Of a stretch of DNA of 23,615 nt, positions 1 to 10,580 are shown piece after piece. The stretch spans positions 1-23,615 of the forward strand of contig JADGJL010000371.1 in NCBI GenBank assembly GCA_027600665.1. Reading direction: 5' to 3'. Origin of the DNA: Irineochytrium annulatum. Lineage: Eukaryota; Chytridiomycota; Chytridiomycetes; Chytridiales; Chytridiaceae. Numbering within the stretch: position 1 is the stretch's first letter; the number at the start of each line of letters is the position of its first letter. The translations under genes and the position numbers were made by a program. Under the pieces are notes generated by a model. The model ran no database searches, was not told the DNA's origin, and saw only the letters and a list, made by a program, of their open reading frames with translations.

Positions 1-1179
1 CCACCAATCCCCCTCCCAGGCGCAATCTTCGGATCCTTCCTCCAATTGCTGATCTGGCTCATCCGATTGATCAAAAAGATCCCCTTCCCCTGCGCCTTTC
101 CCACGGGCTTCATGATCCAAATCGACCCGGGGTTCCTCTTAAACTCCTCCTGAAACAGCGCGTGCTCCTGCGGTAAAGCGTAGGACGTCGCGACGAACTC
201 GAACTTGGCGGCCTCGAGCTTGCCGTATTCTTTCTCCATGGTCTTGACCATCCGCTTGACGTTTTTAACGAGGAGGTCCTTGCGCGTGAGCTCGTAGTGG
301 TTGCGGAAATGGTTGATGCGCTGGTGTTCTTGGAGGTAGATGTGGTCGAAGGTCTCATGGACCCAATGGACGTCCGCCCAGAAGAAGTCCCAGTCCATGT
401 CACTATCACACTACTGTCAGCTAAGTCCGAAAACCAGAACTTGACCGGGAAGTCCCAGCAAGAGTTTTGTACCTGTCCGTCTCCTTCCAGCTGCGATCGC
501 GCATGACATCGAAGACCGTGTTCTTCAGATGTGTCCTGAACCGCACGATCCCCGAGGTCGCCACCATCTGCTGCTGCACAACCGTCGTAGTCGTCGTTGT
601 TGTCGTCGTACCGGCGGGGACCAGCGCCATCGACATCCCGCCGCCGGCGGCTCCAGCCCCCGTTCCACCGCCCAAAGCCAGCGGCAGCACATCCCTCCGC
701 TCTTTTTCCCTCTCTCTTTCCCGCTCAATGATTACAACACCTCGCTCCGCCACAGTTTTCTCCTGCACGATGGATGGCAGCGACAACGTCTCTAACGATC
801 CAATTGACCCCTGGCTCGTCAACGACGCCGATGAACCCCCGACGCTCATCACCATCACGCCGCTCCCCAAAGCTCTAGACGCCATCATCCCACTGCTCCC
901 GGAGGATAAAGACGAGCTCGTCCCGTTTGGCCCTGTCACGGATGCGCCATTCCGCACTCCGCTGCTGGCCCTCCCCATTCTCGTGTCCGGTAGCAACGAC
1001 GCCGATGACGACGCACCACTGGACCCCGACGAGAGCGTCAGGTTCGAGGGTTGATACAAAGGTTTGCGACCCGCGGTCAACCCCGTCAGCCCCACACCCC
1101 CGCCGCCGACGCCCACGATGCCAAACGCCCCAACAGCCTTTATCGGAAGTGCTCCGCCGCCGCCGCCCTTCTCCAACAT
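1..1179 (-). CDS. TTLL9: TTLL9-like tubulin polyglutamylase (3' end beyond window)
   Basis: Probable tubulin tyrosine ligase-like glutamylase, which adds glutamates to tubulin tails in axonemes and basal bodies. Two exons are visible: 473-1179 and 1-402, separated by a 70-nt GT-AG intron at 403-472. The joined protein shows the TTLL9 sequence order: VRFRTHLKNTVFDVMRDR, then DWDFFWADVHWVHETFDH, then INHFRNHYELTRKDLLVKN, then the ATP-grasp segment WIMKPVGKAQGKGIFL with its nucleotide-binding Lys. The spacing fits TTLL9 better than TTLL1. The catalytic C-terminal half lies outside the window. The 5' end is uncertain: the frame stays open to about 1479 but has no ATG above 1179. The stretch before VRFRT is Gly/Ser/Thr-rich low complexity, including a run of eight Thr, whereas family members have only a few dozen residues there. 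A later ATG about 7 codons before VRFRT, or an upstream exon, is possible. Identity is near certain; the start is not. Confidence 0.88.
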
Positions 1180-1479
1180 CTGCGTCCCGCCCGCCAGAAT
1201 CTGCTGCGCCGACGCGATCCCGTTCCCACCGCCGCCGCCGCCGGCGCCGTCAAACAGCAGCCCACCCAGCGGTCCCCCAGCGGGCGCCGGTGAAGAGTCC
1301 GACTTGCCCGCGGCCGCGGCGGCTGTGACGGTCCGCGATGCCCTGGGGCTGCTCCTTCCCCTCGTGCTCCCAGGTGTGCGGTGACGCCTTAGCGGCGGCG
1401 TGGGGGTGTGCACGGGCGACACGGACGAGCCGGCGTTAAAGGTGGCGGACGTCAGGGTGGGCGAGGTGCGGACGGGGGA

Positions 1480-3892
1480 TTAGTAGGTGATGGGGGCTGG
1501 GCAATGATCAGCAAACATCCGAAGCGGGCCTGTCAATTCCCCCTTGACGGTCGTGGGGCAAGCGTCGGGCAGGCTCGGGAGGACGCGGGGGACAGGGGCA
1601 CGCGAGGACGTGACGGCGCGACGGTGCGTGATTAAGCGTGATTGAGGTCTCTGGGAGGAACGACCGGCGCTTATCCTTTGAAGATGCGCGAGCCCGCACG
1701 AAAATCACGCGGTGATCCTCTAACATGACTAACCACCAGCGACAATATGTCATAATACGGCAGGTCATCAACGGGTGGAGCCCAGCTGCTGACAGTAGTC
1801 TGCGAGCTCAGTGTGAAGGGGTGGGATTAGGAGGTGTTGAGGCTTTTGACTACTTCCTTTCACCACCTCATCTGACGGTCCCCAGGGTCGGCATCATCCG
1901 ATCGGCACGCCGACGATCACGCGGACTCAAAGTCGGCGCGCATCGGTCTTCCCCGACGCGCCGCAGCAGCGGAGAAAAGGATTGCATTTGCTACGTGAAG
2001 ATCTAACCAAGAAGCCTGCAAGCGATGCCACGGGCCCCGTCGGTTGGAGGGATTCCCGCGACGGACGACATGTTTTTCGGACGCGATGGAGTCGGGCGGC
2101 GAACGCGCAGTGAACCTAATTCGTATTGGTCACACGGTCTCTGCGATGCCGTGGCTGATCTTCGGAAAGCCGCCGGCTCGCAGAGCGCGGAGGCCGGGTC
2201 GAGAGGCTTGTTTACATCGGGATGGCAAGTTGCTTGCTACCTTCCCTCATCAACCAATGATTTGGTCGCCGATTCATGTTAACGGGGCCGAGAGGTTGAC
2301 CTTACCCAATCTGGCCGGGTACACCGCCCTGCACTCATGTTTAGACTAGAAGGAGCCATATCAGCGCCGGCTAGTGACGGATCAGCCAAGTTGTCGGAGG
2401 ATACGCTGAATGAGTTTGTCAGAGCCATGTAGCACGGCAGAAAAGATGATGGGCATGGTTTCTTTAAATGTGGTGAGTGTATGGAATTGTTAGCAAGTGG
2501 TCAACGGGTCAAAGCGAGGCGTTGGAAATGGACAAGGCCGGATAGAAAGAGATCACTTGAGAGCGCTGTCATGCCCTCACTTCTAGCTTCACTGATCACG
2601 AAGTTAACGATTCCCCTGGGGCAAGTTTACGGCCGCGGGCTTATCAAAGAAAGGTGAAGGGCATTTGTGAACAGCTAACTAATACCGGTTGCAAAGGTTC
2701 TGGTTGAGTTTAGGTTCTCTGATGTTGGCTGTCCTTAATGGGTCGTACCTTGCAGTTTGCGTCGAATTTGCTAAAGAAAGAAAAGTATACCATTGTTTTC
2801 TTTTGGGTGCAACAGTATTATAATATTAATATTAACATCCTCTGGGCTGTGCGAAGACATAAAATGAAAATTCAAGCCATGTCAAAAGCTCGCTTTTTTA
2901 CCCAGCAGATGCTGGGCTGGGCGAGTGTCCCTGGCGATCAAGCACCCGGCTGGGTCGTCGCTGGCTCGCCGAGGCGAGGGTGCGGAGCTTGTCGAGCGGC
3001 GGGCGAACCCAGCCGCGTGACGCGAGACCTCAGGCCTTAAAAGGCGTGCTACCACCCCCGCCATCATTCAACCTCCTCTCCTTACCGCAACGGCACCTCG
3101 TGCTGGTGACCATCGCCTTCGCCTCGACGGGTTACTTGGATGTATTTGGAGAACCTCGTCCCGGTCCCCTCCCTCTCTTGCATCTCTTCTTTGCGCTTCT
3201 CGTGCTGGCGTTCACCAAATTCAAGCAGCTCCTTCTCTTCCCTTACCATTGGGGGTGAACGGGTAACTTGGATTTTGGAGAACCACGCCCCCACTCTCCC
3301 CTATGTTTTCCTAAGTACTTTATATCTCTGTGCAACTTCTCTTCCTTGCACGGCGTTTGCCAAATTCAAGTCCCCTCCTTGAAGATGCTAGTCTTTCAAC
3401 GAGTAACTTGGATTTTGGAGAACCTCGTTTGTATCCTCATACATATCTTCATTTTGAAAGCTGATATCTCAATAAAATATCTTGCATAAGTATGAAACGG
3501 TGAACAGGACAGAGTATGATCTTTTCTCTGCAGGGTGACTTTATTAAATCGTGCACGCCATGTCTCCGAGTATTAATAAATCTTGTGATCATCACACACA
3601 TACACGATCCGCGATAATGAAGGTCTGAGGACAAGTATCATAAACCTTGGCGCGAGTGATCACCTGTAAGTTGCTTAACGCAAATGACCAAATCCCAAAT
3701 CCCTCGCGACAACACTAAAACAATACGAAATAAACTGAATATTGTCCTTCATACGCAACAACACAAAAAGTCCTAATCCCTGGTAATTGTATCAACATAA
3801 AATATCGTCCAATAAGAGCATAATAATGCGTAAGTATCAACAGTCCTAGCGCGTCCACAACGCCAATCCAGCAAGGGGAAGGATATTACAAT
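1480..3892. other. Gene-poor 2.4-kb stretch, no recognisable gene
   Basis: This is the longest stretch without a supported gene. Open frames up to about 100 codons occur on both strands, but none shows a known domain, credible composition or joinable exons. It holds the degenerate tandem repeat at 3125-3432. It also has an AT-rich patch near 2815-2870 that stands out from the GC-rich surroundings, and a short perfect hairpin near 2900-2916 (CCCAGC, 4-nt loop, GCTGGG). It should include the promoter of the TTLL9-like gene at its left end and the 3' UTR of the kinase gene at its right end. An unrecognised small gene or a non-coding RNA cannot be excluded. Confidence 0.6.
3125..3432. repeat. Degenerate tandem repeat, about 132-145 bp period
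   Basis: A core of the form gggtaacttggattttggag followed by aacc[t/a]cg appears three times, at about 3128-3156, 3260-3287 and 3401-3427. The first copy is slightly diverged and carries an insertion. A second block, caccaaattcaag or gccaaattcaag, lies between copies at 3213-3225 and 3358-3370. The motif order and the 132-145 bp spacing show an old tandem duplication rather than scattered motifs. No terminal inverted repeats, target-site duplications or coding capacity were found. Confidence 0.75.
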
Positions 3893-6800
3893 TCAGTTGA
3901 AGTCCTTGAACAAATGTCCGAACATATCCACAGCGCCCTTCCCATACTCCTCCCTCCCCTCAGCATATTTCTCAAAGTGCTTCGCGTCCCCCTCGCCCTC
4001 GACCTCGGGTACCCATGGCGCAGCGATCTCGAGATTGTGGAGCTTCGCCCAGTCGAGCCCATCAAACCAACGGTGCGCCTTGACGTCCGCGGCGCCACCC
4101 CGCAAGTTGCCGTACCGCATCGTCAGGTCGGGGGTGAGGAGTCGCTTGACGAGGTCCTTGGCGTCGGGGTCGAAGTCGGGAGGGAAGCGGAGCCGGCACG
4201 CGAGAATCTTCTCGTATAGCTTGAACGGGTCGTCGTCGAAGAAGGGCGGGTGGCCGGCAATCATCTACGGAAGCAGCATGCGTTAAACATCCCAACATCC
4301 ATATTGTAACAAAGCAACAGCCTTACCTCGTAGATGAGAATTCCGAGCGCCCACCAGTCCACCGCCTTTCCGTATCCCTTCGACTGAATGATCTCGGGCG
4401 CCAGGTAGTCGGGCGTCCCGCATAGCGTCCAAGTCACGTCGTGCACGACCTTCGCGAACCCAAAGTCGGTGATCTTAATGTGGCCGCGGGCGTCGATGAG
4501 CAAGTTCTACAAGTGCGCAGATCATTTAGCCACCATGCGCCAGGCAAAAGCAATAAAATAACGCACCTCGGGTTTTAAATCCCTATACACGATCCCCCTC
4601 CCATGCATGTACTCAAACGCCGCCACAACCTGCGCGGCGTAATACCTGGCGATCCCCACCTCAAACTTTCCCACCCTCCTCAAATAGCTGAAGAGCTCCC
4701 CACCCTGCACATACTCCAACACCAAATAACAATGCCCCGCATCTTGAAAACTGCCTAGCAGCCCGACAAGAAACGGGCACTCAAGCGCCTCGAGGATTTT
4801 CTTCTCATTCACCGTGTGCTCGACTTGCCGCAACCTAACAATCTCGGCCTTCCTCAAGGCCTTGAGCGCCACGAACTTGCCCGTGGCCCTTACGCGCGCC
4901 AGGTGCACGCGGCCGAAGGAGCCCGTGCCGAGCGTGTTAACGAGGTCGAAGTCGCGAAGGGCGAACTGATTGCGAGGGGGTGGGGGCGGCTGGTGATTCT
5001 CGAGAGCGCGCTGCCGGTCGAGGGCGTTAATGGCGGCTAGGGACGTGTGAATGAGAGTCGCGATCGACGGTCGGGCTGAGACCGACTGGCTTGGGGGAGC
5101 AAGGAAGGAGGCCGACGGGGACGAGGGGGTCTGGGGCGAGACCACAGCCGCGTTGGTGACGGGTGGGTGGAGTTTCGCAGCTGACGTGGGGAAGTTGAGC
5201 GTGAGGTCGAGCGTGGTGTTGGAGAAGGAGCTTGTGAAGGACGAGCGTGCGCCTGTTCCCGTGAGGCGTATTTTGGAGTCGCGCTTGGAGTAGATGGAGG
5301 AGCGGCTATTCTGGCGAGTGTTGGCGGGGGAGAGAATCTCGGTGGCGGAGGAGGAGGTCGAGGTAGTGGAGGGCCTCTTGCTCAGCTTACGCGCCACTGA
5401 GGGAGATGTCGGGGCAGAGGTTGTTGGGGCTTTCACGAGGGTCCCGTCCACGACGGCGAACCCTGAGGATGGAGAGGTTGGCGGAGACAACACGGGTGCC
5501 TGTATGGTGCTCGGGGCGGGCTTAGGGCTCTTCGCCTTTAATGTAGACCTGGTAGTCGACGCATGTCAATGCATACCCAAAGTTTACACATCGTCCACAC
5601 AAACCTGTCGCCGGCCGGCCGCGACCAATCCCATCCACTCTTCGCCTGCGCGCTCAACCGCTTCGACGGAGACATCAACGTGCCACCCAACCCATTTGCG
5701 CTGGCCTTCACGGACGTAAACGGGGCGGCCCTCACGCCACCGTTGTTCGACCCAACGGGCTGCTTGAGCCCAGTAAAGGTTGTCATAAACGACCGCCCCG
5801 GCGACGTAGCCGTCTCAACAGTCGGCGGGGAGTTCCTTCCAGTAGCTCCGTTAACTGGAGGCTTCGCGCCGCCCCGCTGGCTGTGGGAGCGACCGAGCGG
5901 CACCCCGTTAGTCGTAGAGGTTTTCTTGGACATTGCCGGAGATGTTATGGGGGTAATAGTGTTCATTGGGGGAGCGGCGCGTCCGGGGGAAGAATCGCGG
6001 CTGTCGCAAGAATCTTTAGTACGAACATCCTAGGCACGGTTGCAGAGAGTGGACATTTACCTCGAACCATATGACGACGACGAGACCGCCCTACTCCTGA
6101 GGCCAGCCGACCCCGGGGCCGGCGCTTGCGTCTGTGCCCCATTTGCGGGCGCGATATTTATCTTGCTTGAGTTGAACACGGACACAGGCCTGCCGGCCCC
6201 AGCAGCCGCCAGGTTGTCATCAATAGACAGGCTCTTCTTCAGCAAAACCTTCCGCCCACCATTCGTCGTCACGGGTGGCCCGGCGAGCCGCAGCCTCGCC
6301 GCGCGCAGACGGGCCTCGTGTGCAGCAGCGGCCGTGTTTATGGCGTTCGCGGGGGAGTGGGAGCCGTTGAGCGACGGCGAGGATGACGACAGCGATGGTT
6401 TTGCAGCATGCGAGAATGACGAGACAAGACCCTTCATGGCGGCCACGTCGTTAAGGTCCTCGAGACGCGGACCGCCGTTGGGTGGCGGCGCTGCGAGCGA
6501 GGGAGGGGTCGGTAGGGGCTTGTTCCTCGCAGCCGGCGGAGTGGTTCGGATGCGATTGCGGTCGGACGACGGCGACGACGATGCCGACGAGGCTGTCGAT
6601 GGCGTTCGCATGGCCTGCGACGGTGAGCTCGGTGCAAACTTCCGGGCTGACGGTGGGTCGGGTTTGGTGAGCGGCGGCTGCATGGGCCGGGTACTGTTGT
6701 GACTGTGTTCGGATGAGCTTGCGCTGTGGTCGTCCAGCATCATCATCGAGACGGCGATGGCGGCCACGTCCGTGTAGTCCATGGCGCCCGCGTCGGCATG

Positions 6801-6983
6801 AGAGCCGGCGGCGGCATCCGCAGGCAGGGCTGTGGAGCCGAGGTCGAGGAGCATGCCGACCGAGTTCCGGGCGTTCCCCCCGTCCCTCCCCCGCTGGTGC
6901 CCGTGGTCCCTCCGGTCCAGGCCCTCCCGATGGTCCCGATGACGGGTTGCTGCTTCGGCGACGACGGGCTCATGGACCATCAT
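3893..6983 (-). CDS. cAMP-dependent protein kinase catalytic subunit with long N-terminal extension
   Basis: AGC-family Ser/Thr kinase, the catalytic subunit that regulatory subunits release when cAMP rises. Five exons: 6061-6983, 5605-6000, 4567-5548, 4327-4506 and 3893-4264. The introns are 56-62 nt, all frame-consistent, giving about 950 aa. The kinase domain starts near residue 640: glycine loop GTGSFGRV (647-654), VALK Lys669, YRDLKPEN, DFG Asp781, activation segment [16 protein letters not shown] with phospho-acceptor Thr794, and a C-terminal FKDF hydrophobic motif (FxxF) before a final Asn. Lys-to-Asp (112) and Lys-to-Thr (125) spacings equal those of mammalian PKA. The first 640 residues are Ser/Pro/Ala/Asn-rich and look disordered, with several basophilic sites ([17 protein letters not shown]). 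The start is the first of two adjacent ATGs; the frame is open a little further upstream without ATG. A TATAAG sits about 90 bp upstream near 7069-7076. The kinase assignment is very secure; the extreme N-terminus is less so. Confidence 0.93.
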
Positions 6984-7246
6984 GACGGACAAAGGTTGTG
7001 ATGAACGATTCTGCAAAGGCTTGGAACGTCCAGCAGGAATGACGTTTTGAAGCACAATTTAAGGAATTCTTATAAGTGCGCGAATAGGAGAATTCTTGCG
7101 ATATTAATAGAGCAAAATGCCAATGCAAAAGTATGCTCGTGGAAAAGTGCAGCGGAAGCCCACCCGAGCACAGCACGATGAGGTGAGGGTCTCGTGAAGC
7201 CCCATAACCCCGCCGCCCACCGTCTTTGGCCGACATGCGTGATCGT

Positions 7247-7941
7247 TCATGCCTTCCTGTCGCCAAACAAACGCTCCATGTCTCGGAGCGCCTTGATAGA
7301 CGGATCGATTGCTGCCATCATAGCGTCCGGGTAGTCCTCCACCGCTTTAACCTCCCCCTTCGCCTTCCGTCGCCTCTTCTTCCACTCGTTGAATTCATCC
7401 TCATAAATATCCCACACGCTGATTACAAAAAGGGTGTTATTACGCCACAACAAAAGGTTAAAAAGAAATAAACGGCTTCATAGTACCAGTGAGCACAGCC
7501 GCCCATACAGCAATCCTCCGGTCCCGGCGCTGGCGGCGGCGGATCAACAGCATTTTTAGGTGAAACCGAGGCCTTTTCTTCTTGAGAGAACGTTGGCGTG
7601 ACGAGCGTCGGAGGTACATCAATAACTTGGCGCGTTGGTTGGCTCTGGAACAAGTCAACGGCATCAGTGTCAGCGGCGAGCGCCATAAAAGCTGCTATCA
7701 CAGTGCTACAGCTGCAGCATACCGAAAACGTGGTGGCCGGAGTTACGGGATGATCCAGGATCAGCGTCAGATATCCCTTGTAGCGATCTGACGACGTTGG
7801 CCGGGACCAAAAGCCTCGACCGGGGCCTCTGCGCTGTCTCCCGGGCATGGCAATGAACCTCGATGAGGGCGGGCGCCGCGCCAGCATTGCATTCTGGCGG
7901 AATTTGACGAAGGGTCTTAGAACTGTCTGTTGTCGATCCAT
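7247..7941 (-). CDS. Oxidoreductase-like domain protein (OXLD1-like), mitochondrial
   Basis: Small protein with the oxidoreductase-like N-terminal domain, whose biochemical role is poorly defined. The joined motif is PGPEDCCMGGCAHCVWDIY followed by EDEFNEW: the Cys-Cys, Cys and Cys pattern with VWDxYxxE(L/F)xxW that defines the family. The last intron (7419-7486, 68 nt) splits a Cys codon (TG|C). Removing it restores the motif exactly. A second probable intron, 7645-7722 (78 nt, GTATGC to TTCCAG, with CTGAC inside), is a multiple of three without stops, so the frame alone cannot prove it. Assumed exons: 7723-7941, 7487-7644, 7247-7418, about 182 aa. The chosen ATG gives an Arg-rich N-terminus suited to mitochondrial import; an in-frame ATG at 8040 would add 33 acidic residues and leave only 44 bp to the divergent neighbour. 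Family is secure; start and first intron are not. Confidence 0.82.
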
Positions 7942-8084
7942 GGCAATCAGCAGATCCCGGCCATCCGCACTCCCCCGGCTGGAGGGAGGGCATGTAGTGT
8001 CATCGCGTCCGTGGTAATCGTTGACCTGGGCGCTCGCCATACCAGCCTCTCGCACGAAATTCGCTCGCAAGCGGACGAGAGAGA

Positions 8085-10580
8085 ATGTGGGCCGTGGTGG
8101 GCACGTTCTTGCGCCCGACCTTCACCTGCCTGGCGTCCTTGCTGTTCCTCACAGCGTCCTGCTCTCCAATCCTGTTTTCGGCGAAATACTTGTTCGAGTT
8201 CATATGCCTCCACCCGACCACGTATCTACCCTGGAGAGACGACGCGTTGATGTACTGGTTGAGCTTCACAGTGACTGTGAGGTGCGTACTGCCCTTCTTG
8301 CTGAACTGGGTTTCCCACTTCTTGATTTCTTTGCTACTTCTTGTTCCTAGTGCTTCTGCTAATGCGGCTGCTTGGCCAGGTCGCTGCCTACCTGTATGTT
8401 TGCCACGACCAAGTTTTGGTTAAACCCTGCTCTCGACTTCTTTATAATCACGATGACAACCCAGGTGAGGTTCCTTCTGTGCCCCTTGCAGCTCGTTCGA
8501 CTGCTTAATTTGCTTCGCAGGCCGTTAACGCTGTCATGTGGATTTTTATCCCGTACTTCAACCTTTCAAATCACATCGGGGTTACCTGTTCGGTCCAAAT
8601 CGTGTTCGCGCTCACGATGTCGTCCTTCAGCTCCTACTTGATGACCGCCAACAAGTCAAAGAGCCTCGCATTTAACATCCGCTCATCCGTCATGTCTACT
8701 ATATTTGCGTTTCTTCTCATCGTGACGGAAGTGTAAGCTTTTTGTTAAGCTTTGCCTCTTCCTGCTGCATTAGTGGTTAAAAAAGGGTTTCTCAATTTCC
8801 CAGATTGACGCTCTCGTCGCTGATTTACCTAGCAAACAGCAACAACGTGGCTGGCGGTGGAATTAACTGGACTATTGTCCCCATCACGTTCGGATATCCG
8901 GTGCTCAAATTCGTGTTCGTCGTCATGGCGAAAGCATTTACGGTTGTATGGAAGACCCCGCAGCCAAAAACTCGCTACGAGGAGGTCACAGCAAACAGTG
9001 TTAAGGTGCAATTTTGATGAATCCATTGTGCTGCACTGTTGGCGGCTTGCGACTTTCAACAATTGCTAACGCTATCTCGTCAGGTCATCATGACTGGCAG
9101 CATCGAATCCATGATGGCAATCGTCACTCACCTGATCATCCTCCGCACGCCGGGATTAACTAACTACTACGTTTCAGCCGCGGCATCATTAGGCAGCAAT
9201 ATGCTCGCTCGGCTCGCCTTCCTGGCATTATTTTACAGGACGAGGAAGGCAAAGTTGGCCAAGATCGTCGACGAGGAAACCGCCACTACCCAGGAAATGA
9301 ACAAGCGGAAGACCGACGCTCAGGAGGAGAGCGCGAAACCTATCGTTGCATCCTCGGATTCCAATACAACTATAAGCGTCGGCAACAAAGATGACAATGA
9401 GAAATCAAATACGCTGTCGGATGCCACCGCTCCGCCCCAAACGCCAGGAGTTCATACCGCATTATCAAACCCGGACTTTGAAGACCTTCCCACCTTCTCC
9501 TCCCTGCCGCCATCGAGCCAACGAGCCCCTTCGCACGATTTCAAACGACCCTCCCAATCCTCCTTAAGCTCCCATCTCCTCCACGCCACAGCCGCATCCA
9601 CCTCGTCCATCTCCCGTCCCCCGTCCACCGCGCCGACCGGTCACAAAGCCCTGAAGACGCTCAATCACCTGCTTCACGTCGACGCCGACGGCCCGGCGGC
9701 CATCGACCTCTTCCCCAACGCCGAGGGCGAGAACAAGGCAATGGGCGCGTTCGGGAACAGGAGCAGGGCAAATAGCAATAACAACGGCTCGGGGGCGTGG
9801 TCGTCCGGGTCTTTGGGATTTATGGGCAGGAGCAAGGCGGGGAGAGCGTCCAGGGCGTCGCCGCCGACGGGGACGAGGACGTCGCTCGCGGGGAGGGCGT
9901 CGGGGACTTCCCTATCGACGGCGACGATGGCGTCGCTAGCCGGGAGGGAAGGGGAGACGGCGACGAAGTTGGTAGGCGGTGGGGAGGGAAAGGCGCTGGC
10001 GTGCGACGTGCTAGCGGTCGGACAGAAAGCGTCGCAGGGCGTGTTGGCGGTTGCTGATAGCCCATCCGTGGTGGAAGGAGTTACAGTCGCGGTGAAAAAG
10101 CTGTCGGACGGAGAGGCGGAGGTAGACGACGGCGCAACGATTTCGACGGCCATCTTCACGCCCATGACCGACGAAGAGAACTTCTGCTATAACATCGTCG
10201 CGACATTAATCAGTGCCTGGTCCGCTCGCGGGACCTCCTTCATGATCATGCTGTGCCTAAATTCCCTGCCTCACGCGTCCGGCTGGTCGTCCTACTACGG
10301 CACCATCGACCCCCGCGAGCTCGTGCTTGATCGATTTCTGCTCATGATCCCGTTCGCGCTGGCGGTGGAGCTTGTAACGGTCGCGGTCGAAAAGGGCGTC
10401 GTCGGGTTCGATTATATAAAGGGACTCCGGACGTTCTGGGAGGGTTTTACGTGGACGGCCGTGTTCTATATGACGATGGCGGAGGTTTATCCGGCCGGGT
10501 TGATGATGATCGCGGACACAGGGATGTTCTACCCCGGACGCTCGTCGTCCTATGAGGCGGGGAGAAAGCAGTGGATTTAG
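8085..10580 (+). CDS. Multi-pass membrane protein of unknown family
   Basis: Not recognised. Five exons: 8085-8281, 8380-8464, 8521-8732, 8804-9005 and 9084-10580, with introns of 98, 56, 71 and 78 nt and all junctions in frame, giving about 730 aa. The N-terminal part has roughly seven or eight hydrophobic segments, for example around TFTCLASLLFLTASCSPILF, VMSTIFAFLLIVTEV and YVSAAASLGSNMLARLAF. A hydrophilic Ser/Thr/Ala-rich insert of about 300 residues follows (roughly residues 292-597), containing two related SLAGR blocks. About three more membrane segments close the protein, around FCYNIVATLISAW, LLMIPFALAVELVTVAVE and WTAVFYMTMAEVYPAGLMMI. The architecture suggests a transporter, channel or receptor-like protein with a large soluble loop, but no signature supports a function. 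Divergent from the OXLD1-like gene. The gene model is solid; function is unknown. Confidence 0.82.

Noticed and set aside
421..1422. 333-residue minus frame taken as one uninterrupted protein starting at 1422
   Set aside because: The start there is GTG, not ATG, and the last 16 or so codons run into a clear intron (403-472). The real product splices at 473.
2025..2349. Two overlapping plus-strand frames of about 85 and 100 codons
   Set aside because: No family resemblance, no supporting exons, and both are read from the same bases in different frames.
3082..3489. Frames on both strands that repeat a short peptide (FSKIQVTR on minus, VTWILEN on plus)
   Set aside because: The peptide repetition is just the translated DNA tandem repeat; each copy lies in a different frame and the frames are short.
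6057..7055. Exon 6061-6983 as a separate gene upstream of the kinase
   Set aside because: Its stop lies inside a clear 60-nt intron with a TACTAA branch site, and splicing joins it in phase to the next exon, which again joins in phase to the kinase exon. No promoter or terminator separates them. Transcript data could still overturn this.
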